Shown here in pieces: positions 7,606 to 14,052 of a DNA stretch of 17,069 nucleotides (position 1 is the stretch's first letter; each line of letters begins with the position of its first letter). Below the pieces are notes generated by a model. That model was given only the letters and a program-made list of their open reading frames with translations. It was not told the origin of the DNA and did no database searches. The stretch lies in the NCBI GenBank assembly GCA_937911265.1, contig CALDRG010000092.1, positions 1 to 17,069 of the forward strand. Direction: 5' to 3'. Source of the DNA: Thalassarchaeum sp002495735 (lineage in GTDB: Archaea; Thermoplasmatota; Poseidoniia; Poseidoniales; Thalassarchaeaceae). Made by a program: the position numbers and the translations under genes.

Positions 7606-8398
7606 AGACAGAGATCGGGGCCGAGATGTGCGGATGGTGGTTGTAGTCCGTAATCTCAATACTCTCGTTGGAGAAGTCATCAATTATTCTAACAGAGGGG
7701 TCAAGCCTCAATGTTGGCAACTCAAGAGGCACACGATCAATCTGCTCGCGGGCCTGATCGAGGTGATTGAGATAGAGGTGACAATCCCCTCCTGTCCAAA
7801 TGAATTCGCCAGGCTCGAGGTCGCACACCTGAGCCATCATGCAGGTTAGCAGGCTGTACGAGGAGATGTTGAATGGCACACCGAGAAATGCATCAGCGCT
7901 TCTTTGGTAGAGTTGGCACGAGAGTTTCCCGTCATTGACGTAGAATTGGAAGAAGGCATGGCAAGGCATCAGAGCCATCTCATCGAGCTCGCCAACGTTC
8001 CATGCCGAGACGATGATACGCCGACTGTCAGGGGTATTTCGAATCAGGTCGATGGCGTTCTCAATTTGGTCGATTATTCTGCCGTCGTCAGCCTCCCATT
8101 TCCGCCACTGCTTACCGTATACAGGCCCAAGGTCTCCATCCTCGTCGGCCCATTCGTTCCAGATTCGAACCTTGTTGTCCTGCAAGTAGCCGACGTTGGT
8201 GTCCCCAGAGATGAACCACAGCAACTCGTGGATAATACTCGGCCAGTGTACTCGCTTAGTGGTCACTGCCGGGAAGCCCTCGGAGAGGTCGAAACGCATC
8301 TGGTGACCAAACACCGAGATAGTCCCCGTCCCCGTACGGTCTCCCTTCTCCTCGCCCTCCGCGAGAATCCGACGCAAGAAATCCAGATACTGCTGCAT
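7604..8398 (-). CDS. thyA: Thymidylate synthase (ThyA type)
   Basis: ThyA methylates dUMP to dTMP with methylenetetrahydrofolate, yielding dihydrofolate that FolA next door recycles. The product is 264 aa, the same length as the E. coli enzyme, and the key residues fall at the same numbers: R126/R127 (DSRRI), catalytic C146 (MPCHAFFQFYV), R166 (YQRSADAF), D169 and N177 (VPFNISSY). The N-terminal 'GDRTGTGT' phosphate loop and C-terminal 'ISAPISV' are also present. The ATG at 8396-8398 begins MQQYLDFLRRIL, the expected N-terminus. Many archaea use flavin-dependent ThyX instead, so this bacterial-like ThyA/DHFR pair suggests acquisition from bacteria at some point (inference). It is first in the operon; a dyad lies upstream at 8475-8501. 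Confidence 0.97.
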   Translation of the reverse strand: MQQYLDFLRRILAEGEEKGDRTGTGTISVFGHQMRFDLSEGFPAVTTKRVHWPSIIHELLWFISGDTNVGYLQDNKVRIWNEWADEDGDLGPVYGKQWRKWEADDGRIIDQIENAIDLIRNTPDSRRIIVSAWNVGELDEMALMPCHAFFQFYVNDGKLSCQLYQRSADAFLGVPFNISSYSLLTCMMAQVCDLEPGEFIWTGGDCHLYLNHLDQAREQIDRVPLELPTLRLDPSVRIIDDFSNESIEITDYNHHPHISAPISV

Positions 8399-8474
8399 AT
8401 GCCTACTGACCTGTACGTCGGAAGTCCATCAAGGATGCGGCTTGTTCCGTCGACCAACATCTGAGTCAGAGACG

Positions 8475-8501
8475 GTGTGATCTAACTTACCATGATCACA
8501 C
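8475..8501. promoter_or_regulatory. Perfect 8-bp inverted repeat in the thyA / exported-protein intergenic region
   Basis: GTGTGATC (8475-8482) and GATCACAC (8494-8501) are perfect reverse complements separated by 11 nt. The dyad lies between two divergent genes, 77 bp upstream of the thyA start and 34 bp upstream of the plus-strand ATG at 8536, where an archaeal BRE/TATA element would lie for a short leader. It could be an operator for a dimeric regulator. An RNA hairpin is less likely because of its distance from either start. Confidence 0.45.
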
Positions 8502-8535
8502 AAGAGTTGATGGCTGACTTCTATTGCCCCCTGAT

Positions 8536-9639
8536 ATGCGAAACAGGAGTATGGCTGGCTTGTTCATGGTGGCCCTGCTGGCCACTGCCACAACAGCCCC
8601 ACCTGTCTCTGCCGAGTGGGAGGACGACAATTGGCTGAGTAACATAATTGGCCCAGAGAGATTGGCTCACGGAGACGAGTTCGGATGCCACGGCTACGAA
8701 GGAGTCGTCACTGCCGAGGAAATTTGGGTCATCGAGGCCTGTAAGGGCTACATCGCCGAATTTACCAACGCCTCACGCTGGGACCCGTATCCAATATCGT
8801 TCGGAGTTCCCGGGCAGCATCTCGACGAGGTCACTGCTACCGCTCTGGTCGAAGCCGGTTTCGAAATCGTAGGCGATCTGCTGACGGAGGCGCCCGAGGG
8901 CCTCACTACTATGACGAGGAATGGGGGCAGCTTGGAGCAGGGAGTGGCAGACCGAGAACTGCTTGAATCAGTTGAGGAGGATGCCCTAGTTAGCATCTAT
9001 TGGGAAGCGAGGAAGGATGACCTCAAGTTGAGGGAGGATGAAGGGGTGATGTCATGGCTTGAGCAGCAGGATGTCTGGTTCACTACCTGGGGCGAGTGGC
9101 ACCACCACCGAATGTCGGGCAACGAGGTCGTCGTAACCGTCGAGGGAAGTACCATCACAGCTACACTCCCAAATCAATCATCGTGGGCCGTTCCCGGCAC
9201 AGTAAGGCTGCAGTTTGACACGAGAGTGGTTCGAGTCACTGATTTCTCAGGCATGGACTTGATGGTTATTGAAGCGAATCAGCGTAACCTCCTAACCGGC
9301 TGGAGTGAGACAGCAGATGGATTGCTCCTGACGATAGAGCCGGGCATGACTGCTTCTATAGAACTCGATGGTGAGCCCAATTCCGCCCTGTCTACGCCGC
9401 AGGTTACGTTCAACGGACTGCACCATGCCGTGACCGTGGTCGGCCACCATACCACCAATCTGTTCCAGTGGTCCTCGGACTTCCAGAAGTCCGACCTCGT
9501 GTTCACGTGGCTCATAGAGAGGCCAGCAGATATTGAGATGAATTGGGCTCTCCCTGTGATTGCAGCAGCAGTGCTGATTGCAGTGCCAGTGAGCATCAAC
9601 TACCTTGTCAAGAGAGATCAGAGAGAGCTCTTTGAATAG
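8536..9639 (+). CDS. Exported protein with C-terminal membrane anchor, unknown function
   Basis: I do not recognise the family. The 367-residue product has a clear Sec signal peptide: MRNRS, a hydrophobic core (MAGLFMVALLATATTAPP) and a likely cleavage after VSA, before EWEDDN. A roughly 310-residue extracytoplasmic region follows, acidic and Trp-rich, with two early Cys (CHGYEG, EACKG) that could form a disulfide and a beta-rich second half (VVVTVEGSTITATLP, VRLQFDTRVVRV). Near the C-terminus a single transmembrane helix (ALPVIAAAVLIAVPVSINYL) is followed by KRDQRE, giving an outside-facing, C-tail-anchored protein. I chose ATG at 8536; the in-frame TTG at 8524 is less likely, and ATG 8551 (after AGGAG) would still leave a signal peptide. 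It ends flush against the convergent gene at 9640. Confidence 0.78.
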   Translation: MRNRSMAGLFMVALLATATTAPPVSAEWEDDNWLSNIIGPERLAHGDEFGCHGYEGVVTAEEIWVIEACKGYIAEFTNASRWDPYPISFGVPGQHLDEVTATALVEAGFEIVGDLLTEAPEGLTTMTRNGGSLEQGVADRELLESVEEDALVSIYWEARKDDLKLREDEGVMSWLEQQDVWFTTWGEWHHHRMSGNEVVVTVEGSTITATLPNQSSWAVPGTVRLQFDTRVVRVTDFSGMDLMVIEANQRNLLTGWSETADGLLLTIEPGMTASIELDGEPNSALSTPQVTFNGLHHAVTVVGHHTTNLFQWSSDFQKSDLVFTWLIERPADIEMNWALPVIAAAVLIAVPVSINYLVKRDQRELFE

Positions 9640-10701
9640 TCACAATTCTATATCAGGTCCCTCGATTCTAACTCTCTCCGAGCGCATGGTTTGGATAATC
9701 CGAGCAACGACTCCGGGAGCCAATGCCTCGGGCGCATGCACGCCCGGAGGGAGCATCTCGGGGTCGGCCAGCCATTCCTCGACGCAGCACGCGGTCACCA
9801 TCCCGGTACTGCGCGCCATTGACGAACCATCATCACCTCCGTAGTCAGCTACCCTCCACACCATCTCGGTACCATCGTGGCCCTCTGCCTTGACTTCCAT
9901 CCAAGTGAATTCAGGCATCTTGTGGTCATACCACCATTCGCGCAGCAACTCATTCTCATCTAGGGTACCCGCATCCCTCTCATCGATGAATCGCTGGATA
10001 TGGCCCGGCCATCGGACGGTGTACTCCGACATCTCGACGGCAGGTATCGAGCTGAGCACGCTGCGCAAACCGTCGGTCAGGAAGGCCTCCATCTGGCCAT
10101 GCTCAGGGACATCAATCAGATGACGTTCTGTAAGCGCGGGTAGAACCACCTCTTCTCCATTTCTGATGACTCTTGCAGGTCTGGTATACTCTGCAATGAC
10201 GTCCTTAGGTGAGAACGGAGCCATGTAGTTCCAACCTCCTGTCGGTCCGGTTGGATTGCCTCCGACCCGGACTTCACCTCTGGCCAATGGGCCCAGCCTA
10301 CGATGGGCCTCTGCTAGAAGCATGTTGGACAGACCGGGCGCTATCCCCACGTCCCATAGGATACTAGTGCCCCAATCCCTCGCTTTCTCGTCATGCAGGT
10401 CAGGAGTATCATCACTAAAACTGAGATCAACCGTCCTGTAGCCCTGCTCATTCAGTGTATTCATTGCAATCTTCCCTATATCTCCTGGTAGCATATTGAC
10501 GACTATATCCACCTCTGCGTACTCATTCAGTTCCTCGCAGTGGTCCAAAGCGTCGCCGTGATGAATCATCACTCTAGGGTATCCAACTACCTTTGGTCGT
10601 GGATTCATGTCGTGCACGTGCACGTCATGCCCCTTATCGGCCAACCTGCATGCGACGTAAGAGCCCACGAGCCCGGCCCCAATGCAGTGTATCGATGCCA
10701 T
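9640..10701 (-). CDS. Saccharopine dehydrogenase-family oxidoreductase
   Basis: The 353-residue product is an NAD(P)-dependent oxidoreductase with an N-terminal Rossmann fold: IHCIGAGLVGSYVA holds the GxGxxG/S fingerprint at 8-13, followed by an acidic strand end (VHVHDMN). Further matches are 'VDIVVNMLPGDIG', 'YRTVDLSF', the family motif 'DVGIAPGLSNML' near 116-127, and the C-terminal 'LPPGVHAPEAL'. These resemble the saccharopine dehydrogenase/lysine 6-dehydrogenase/carboxynorspermidine dehydrogenase superfamily. The substrate cannot be assigned; an amino-acid or polyamine intermediate is likely. The ATG at 10701 is preceded by the AT-rich AAGTATGTAA (10717-10726), which could be a TATA box for a nearly leaderless mRNA. 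The gene diverges from trpS and abuts the convergent exported-protein gene with no spacer. Confidence 0.88.
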   Translation of the reverse strand: MASIHCIGAGLVGSYVACRLADKGHDVHVHDMNPRPKVVGYPRVMIHHGDALDHCEELNEYAEVDIVVNMLPGDIGKIAMNTLNEQGYRTVDLSFSDDTPDLHDEKARDWGTSILWDVGIAPGLSNMLLAEAHRRLGPLARGEVRVGGNPTGPTGGWNYMAPFSPKDVIAEYTRPARVIRNGEEVVLPALTERHLIDVPEHGQMEAFLTDGLRSVLSSIPAVEMSEYTVRWPGHIQRFIDERDAGTLDENELLREWWYDHKMPEFTWMEVKAEGHDGTEMVWRVADYGGDDGSSMARSTGMVTACCVEEWLADPEMLPPGVHAPEALAPGVVARIIQTMRSERVRIEGPDIEL

Positions 10702-10799
10702 GGGGGTTCGAAGGCGGTTACATACTTCGGTCTAACGGTTGGACTCTTGGCGGCTTTGAGGGGCGATGCCTTGATTGAGGGCATTGCAGGCCACGGGAC
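10702..10799. promoter_or_regulatory. Divergent promoter region, oxidoreductase and trpS
   Basis: This 98-nt gap separates divergent starts. TTACATACTT (10717-10726) is the only AT-rich candidate TATA element and could serve either strand. No Shine-Dalgarno motif was seen in front of the trpS GTG. The assignment is by eye. Confidence 0.3.
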
Positions 10800-12179
10800 G
10801 TGGCGGAAGGCGAACGCATAGATCCATGGTCATCCGAACAGTCGCAGGACTATGCGAGAATTATCGAACAGTTCGGCCTCGATACAGTGAATCCCTCTGA
10901 ACTCCCGAATCCGGGTATGTTGCACCGTCGAGGTATCGTATTTGCCCATCGTGATCTCGACGTAATTCTCGGCTGCATCCAGCGGGCAGAGCCCTTCGGG
11001 GTTTTGACAGGTCTGATGCCCAGTGGCAGGATGCACCTAGGTCATTCTATGGTCATAGACCAAGTCAAATGGTTCCAAGAGCAAGGCGCCGACATCACAG
11101 TTACAGTTGCCGACCTCGAGGCACTAGCCACCCGAGGTACCTCACTCAAGGAGGGTCGCAAAACCGCCCTAAATGAGTACGTCCACAACTATGCTGCCCT
11201 CGGCCTCGATCCTGATTCCACTAAGGTCTACTTCCAGAGCTCAAGACCTGCTGTGCAACGACTTGCATTTACTCTGGGTAAAAGGACAAATCTGTCCGAG
11301 TTCGAGGCGATATACGGATTCAGTGGCGAGACCAATCTGGCTCACGTTCAGGCGCCGCTGATTCAAGTTGGCGACATCATTCATCCCCAACTGGAGGACT
11401 TCGGTGGATTGCGTCCCATCGTAGTCCCTGTCGGTATCGATCAAGACCCCCATCTGAGACTCACTCGTGGTATTGCAGGAAAGACCCATTGGTTCAATGT
11501 CAAGCCACGTAAGGAAGGAGGTCTGACGGTGGCGCTATCGGTGCAGGAGGGCAATCAGCGAGCACTAGGCGTCATCGGTGGAAAGGTCGACGATTCAGCG
11601 AGGGCCATTCTCTTCGATCGAATGGCAGGGGCACTCGCCCCCCTAGGCTTTGCTGATATGCTCGCCAATCCTAAGTACGGCACACTCGACATCCCCGGCG
11701 CTACGCTTGACGACCGCGCACGTGTGCGAATGCAAATGCTTGCCCTAGAGCGCGAGCTAGGTGGCATGGGTTTGATGCCACCCTGCTCGACCTACCACAG
11801 GTTCGCTGTGGGTATGACAGGGAATAAGATGTCCTCCTCACAGCCGGAGACAACAATTTTCATGGACGAGTCGATTGAGGAGATGGAAGTGAAGGTCAAA
11901 CGGTCATTCAGCGGGGGTCAATCTACTGTAGAGGAGCACCGCCGCCTCGGCGGCGACTGTTCCAAGGACGTGGCCTTCCAGTACCTCCAGTTTTTCTTCG
12001 AGCGCGATGATAACGCCCTGTCTGAAATCAAGGCAGAGTACGAGAGCGGTCGAATGCTCGCCGGAGAAATCAAGCAAATCTGCATCGATAGGGCCACAGA
12101 GTGGCTGCACGAACTGACCGAACGTAGGGACATGTGGTCTGACAGGCTAGATGAATTCCTCGCCCCTGATGCCCTCTAG
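10800..12179 (+). CDS. trpS: Tryptophanyl-tRNA synthetase, archaeal/eukaryal type with long insertion
   Basis: This class I synthetase charges tRNA-Trp. The signature motifs are HLGH (79-82, the HIGH box, in GLMPSGRMHLGH) and KMSSS (343-347, in TGNKMSSSQPETTIF). The archaeal/eukaryal-type N-terminus with IDPW (7-10) and 'HRGI.FAHRDL'-like helix and the 'GIDQDPHLRLTR' segment (212-223) are present. At 459 aa it is longer than archaeal enzymes of about 380 aa; the extra length lies between GIDQDPH and KMSSS (about 125 residues here against about 40 in the human enzyme, from memory), with a region around 235-325 that I do not recognise. The start is GTG at 10800, since IDPW must be included and no ATG precedes it. 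The stop TAG overlaps the zpr1 stop by four bases on the opposite strand. Confidence 0.95.
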   Translation: MAEGERIDPWSSEQSQDYARIIEQFGLDTVNPSELPNPGMLHRRGIVFAHRDLDVILGCIQRAEPFGVLTGLMPSGRMHLGHSMVIDQVKWFQEQGADITVTVADLEALATRGTSLKEGRKTALNEYVHNYAALGLDPDSTKVYFQSSRPAVQRLAFTLGKRTNLSEFEAIYGFSGETNLAHVQAPLIQVGDIIHPQLEDFGGLRPIVVPVGIDQDPHLRLTRGIAGKTHWFNVKPRKEGGLTVALSVQEGNQRALGVIGGKVDDSARAILFDRMAGALAPLGFADMLANPKYGTLDIPGATLDDRARVRMQMLALERELGGMGLMPPCSTYHRFAVGMTGNKMSSSQPETTIFMDESIEEMEVKVKRSFSGGQSTVEEHRRLGGDCSKDVAFQYLQFFFERDDNALSEIKAEYESGRMLAGEIKQICIDRATEWLHELTERRDMWSDRLDEFLAPDAL

Positions 12180-12760
12180 AGGTCATCTACGTCGAACACT
12201 GGAATGGATGGGCCTGTCTGTAACTTCGATAGTTCGTCCTCTGTGAGCTCTCTCGGGTTCGCATCATCATGAAGAATCTGACTGTGCCCCATCGGATCCA
12301 AGAGTAGGAGTTCAACAGATCCCTGTCCAGCGCTGATTCTCCTGATCTCTCGCAGAAGGATATCGCATTGTTCAGCGGTATCATCATCCTCAGCTTGCCT
12401 ACGAAGCATCATGATGACATCTCCAAAACGGTTGAACACGCCTTCGATGTTGGAGATGTAACCCGAAGAACTGTTTCCCGGAGAGGCTTCAAGGGCCAGT
12501 TCGACCAGCCTCACTGTGCATGATGAGGAGCGTACTACCCTCGCACTCAAATGTTCAGGCGAATTTACTTTGAGACTCCATCCGCCAGGCTTACTACCTT
12601 CGGCGGGGATGAAGTCGGTATGCTTCCAACCGCATGAGTCACAAAGTATGGTCAACTGAGTATGTTCTCCGAAATATGGTATCTCGGAAGTGTGCGCTAT
12701 CATTGTCAATTCTTTGCCGTAATCGCAAACCGGGCATGGCTGCTCGATACGGCTCTCGAT
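12176..12760 (-). CDS. ZPR1-type zinc-finger protein with apparent AUC start
   Basis: This is a single-domain archaeal ZPR1 homologue of about 194 aa. The evidence is the C4 finger C9-PV-C12 ... C40-DS-C43 (CX2C-X27-CX2C), IPYFG (27-31), 'ARVVRSSSCTVRLVELAL', 'EASPGNSSSGYISNIEGVFNRF' in two parts, and an acidic C-terminus. Eukaryotic ZPR1 binds eEF1A and aids its folding; the archaeal role is not established. The odd point is the start: from the previous in-frame stop (TGA 12770-12772) to CPVC there is no ATG, GTG or TTG. The first conventional start (TTG 12709) lies after C12 and would delete half the finger. ATC at 12758-12760 sits 6 nt after GAGGT, exactly like the folA ATG. I therefore place the start there. 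A sequence error turning ATG into ATC is the alternative. It is 9 nt downstream of the sepF-like gene. Confidence 0.85.
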   Translation of the reverse strand: MESRIEQPCPVCDYGKELTMIAHTSEIPYFGEHTQLTILCDSCGWKHTDFIPAEGSKPGGWSLKVNSPEHLSARVVRSSSCTVRLVELALEASPGNSSSGYISNIEGVFNRFGDVIMMLRRQAEDDDTAEQCDILLREIRRISAGQGSVELLLLDPMGHSQILHDDANPRELTEDELSKLQTGPSIPVFDVDDL

Positions 12761-12766
12761 GGAATC

Positions 12767-12771
12767 ACCTC
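12767..12771 (-). promoter_or_regulatory. Ribosome binding site that fixes the ATC start of the ZPR1-like gene
   Basis: GAGGT on the minus strand overlaps the TGA stop of the sepF-like gene. The context TGAGGTGA-TTCC-ATC has the same motif and spacing as TGAGGTGA-ACCA-ATG at thyA-folA. No other start-like codon lies at a suitable distance in the ZPR1 frame. Confidence 0.7.
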
Positions 12772-13183
12772 AGAAGTACATCGATGTACCCTCGGACTTC
12801 CGAGTGCTCTCGAATTCAGAGGGTAGAAGCAGAAGTCGCGAATCCCCTAGTCTGACTACCTCACCGCATAAGTCATCCTCTACGAAGCCCCTAAGCCTCT
12901 CTACCGCTGTCTGCAGCTCAAGCTCCCGGCTTAGCATCCTGCTCATCTCCACGATTACTAGGTCTCCATCTGATACCCAGTCCATCACCATGGATACACC
13001 GGTGATATCGTCGAGTATTGCCCGGTGGACGATGGCGTCACCAGTTCCTCTGGATACGGGGGCGTCGGGGTATCTATCTGCAAGGTCGTGGTAGTTCTCG
13101 CCGGGCTCCATAACCATGCCCGTATCATCCGGGATGCTAGGCATCTCTATCCAGCGCGGCCCACTTGCCTCGCCCTTAGCCAC
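12770..13183 (-). CDS. SepF-like (DUF552) putative cell-division protein
   Basis: The 137-residue product resembles archaeal SepF/DUF552. Its second half follows the family pattern: 'DAIVHRAILDDITGVSMVMD' (strand-helix), 'VSDGDLVIVEMSRML' in place of 'GDIVIVDISPL', 'ELQTAVERLRGFVEDDLCGEVVRLGDSRLLLLP' in consecutive pieces, and a short basic-acidic tail ending MYF. SepF anchors FtsZ to the membrane in archaea and Gram-positive bacteria. The N-terminus (MEPGENYHDLADRYPD) is not a clear amphipathic membrane helix, so membrane binding is uncertain. The start is ambiguous: GTG at 13183 or ATG at 13144 (MPSIPDD). It is followed after 9 nt by the ZPR1-like gene, so the two are likely co-transcribed. 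The call rests on pattern recognition, not on a profile search. Confidence 0.68.
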   Translation of the reverse strand: MAKGEASGPRWIEMPSIPDDTGMVMEPGENYHDLADRYPDAPVSRGTGDAIVHRAILDDITGVSMVMDWVSDGDLVIVEMSRMLSRELELQTAVERLRGFVEDDLCGEVVRLGDSRLLLLPSEFESTRKSEGTSMYF

Positions 13184-13346
13184 GACTGTCCGCTTCTACG
13201 CGCCGCCTTGACTTCTGCGGTAGGGCACAGCGCGTAAATCACGTTTACACCCATTCCACGATTTTCCAGTCCCCCCTCCCGTCGCATTCATAAGGGGCCC
13301 GAAACGAGTCGGGTTCGCTGGGGACTTCCCTGCAGCAGGTGGCTCA
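13184..13346. promoter_or_regulatory. Divergent promoter region, sepF-like and psmB genes
   Basis: No gene is seen here. CATTCATAAGG (13285-13295) is a possible TATA element about 52 nt before the psmB ATG. CCCGA (13298-13302) and TCGGG (13309-13313) could form a 5-bp hairpin in the psmB leader. AGGT (13337-13340) ends 6 nt before the ATG and is a good ribosome binding site. Confidence 0.35.
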
Positions 13347-13973
13347 ATGAACGATTCCATGGATGTCGTCAAGACCGGAACCAGTACCATCGGGATTACT
13401 TTTGATGGTGGAGTGGTGGTCGGGGCTGATCACAGGGCCACTATGGGGCACTTCATTGCCAATAAGAACGTGCAGAAGGTATTCAAGATTTCAAACACAG
13501 TGGCTCTGACTACTGCAGGACTGGTGGGCCACGCTCAGTCGCTATCTCGCACTCTCACGGCCGAATTGCGCCTTTATGAGCTCAAGCACGGTACCTCAAT
13601 GACCGTGAAGGGCGCCGCTACACTAACTGCCAACATTCTAGTTGGCCGACCGCATTACGTCCAACTTCTAATCGTAGGTGTGGATGATTCCGGTTCTAGT
13701 GTCTATAGTATAGACTCGGCCGGTGGCTCGATTCCTGACGTCTACTGTGCTACCGGTTCTGGCAGCCCCTACATGTACGGAGTGCTCGAGGATCAGTTCA
13801 CAGAGGGGATGTCCGCGGACGAGGCCCTGCGTGTCGCCGCCAAGGCACTGCTCGCCTCCGCTCAGCGCGACGCCGCCAGCGGCAACGGAATGGACCTCGT
13901 CGTCATCACCCCTGACATAGGCTTCAACCAACTCTCCGAAGACGAGGTATCAAACCTCCTGTCTGGAATCTAA
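13347..13973 (+). CDS. psmB: Proteasome subunit beta
   Basis: This is the catalytic subunit of the archaeal 20S proteasome, a threonine protease made as a precursor. A short propeptide (residues 1-11, ending KTG) should be removed autocatalytically to expose T12 as Thr1 (GTSTIGI). With that numbering the other catalytic residues fall correctly: D17 is D28 (GADHRAT), R19 is R30 and K33 is K44 (VQKVF). 'AGLVGHAQSLSRTL', 'YVQLLIVGVD', 'YCATGSGSPYMYGVLE' and 'ASAQRDAASGNGMDLVVIT' follow the family. At 208 aa it is normal length. The start ATG has AGGT 6 nt upstream. It is followed after 79 nt by aCPSF1, an order that I recall also from methanogens such as Methanocaldococcus jannaschii. The alpha subunit is not in the window. 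Confidence 0.97.
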   Translation: MNDSMDVVKTGTSTIGITFDGGVVVGADHRATMGHFIANKNVQKVFKISNTVALTTAGLVGHAQSLSRTLTAELRLYELKHGTSMTVKGAATLTANILVGRPHYVQLLIVGVDDSGSSVYSIDSAGGSIPDVYCATGSGSPYMYGVLEDQFTEGMSADEALRVAAKALLASAQRDAASGNGMDLVVITPDIGFNQLSEDEVSNLLSGI

Positions 13974-14052
13974 ATCCCCTCCCGGCCAAGTGCCAACCTC
14001 CCATTCTGGTGGGTGACAAGTACTGCCGTGAGCATAGCAAGGATGTGAACGA

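Noticed and set aside
7904..8464. 186-codon open frame on the plus strand
   Set aside because: It is antisense to thyA, which has all catalytic residues; treated as a shadow.
8476..8500. CRP/FNR-like site (TGTGA...TCACA)
   Set aside because: The half-sites are 15 nt apart instead of 6, and the organism appears archaeal; kept only as a generic dyad.
12758..12790. Read-through or selenocysteine at the TGA (12770-12772) fusing the SepF-like and ZPR1-like frames, which are in the same frame
   Set aside because: The SepF-like protein ends at the expected place and ZPR1 normally begins a few residues before its CPVC motif. GAGGT at the junction points to re-initiation, and no SECIS-like structure was seen.
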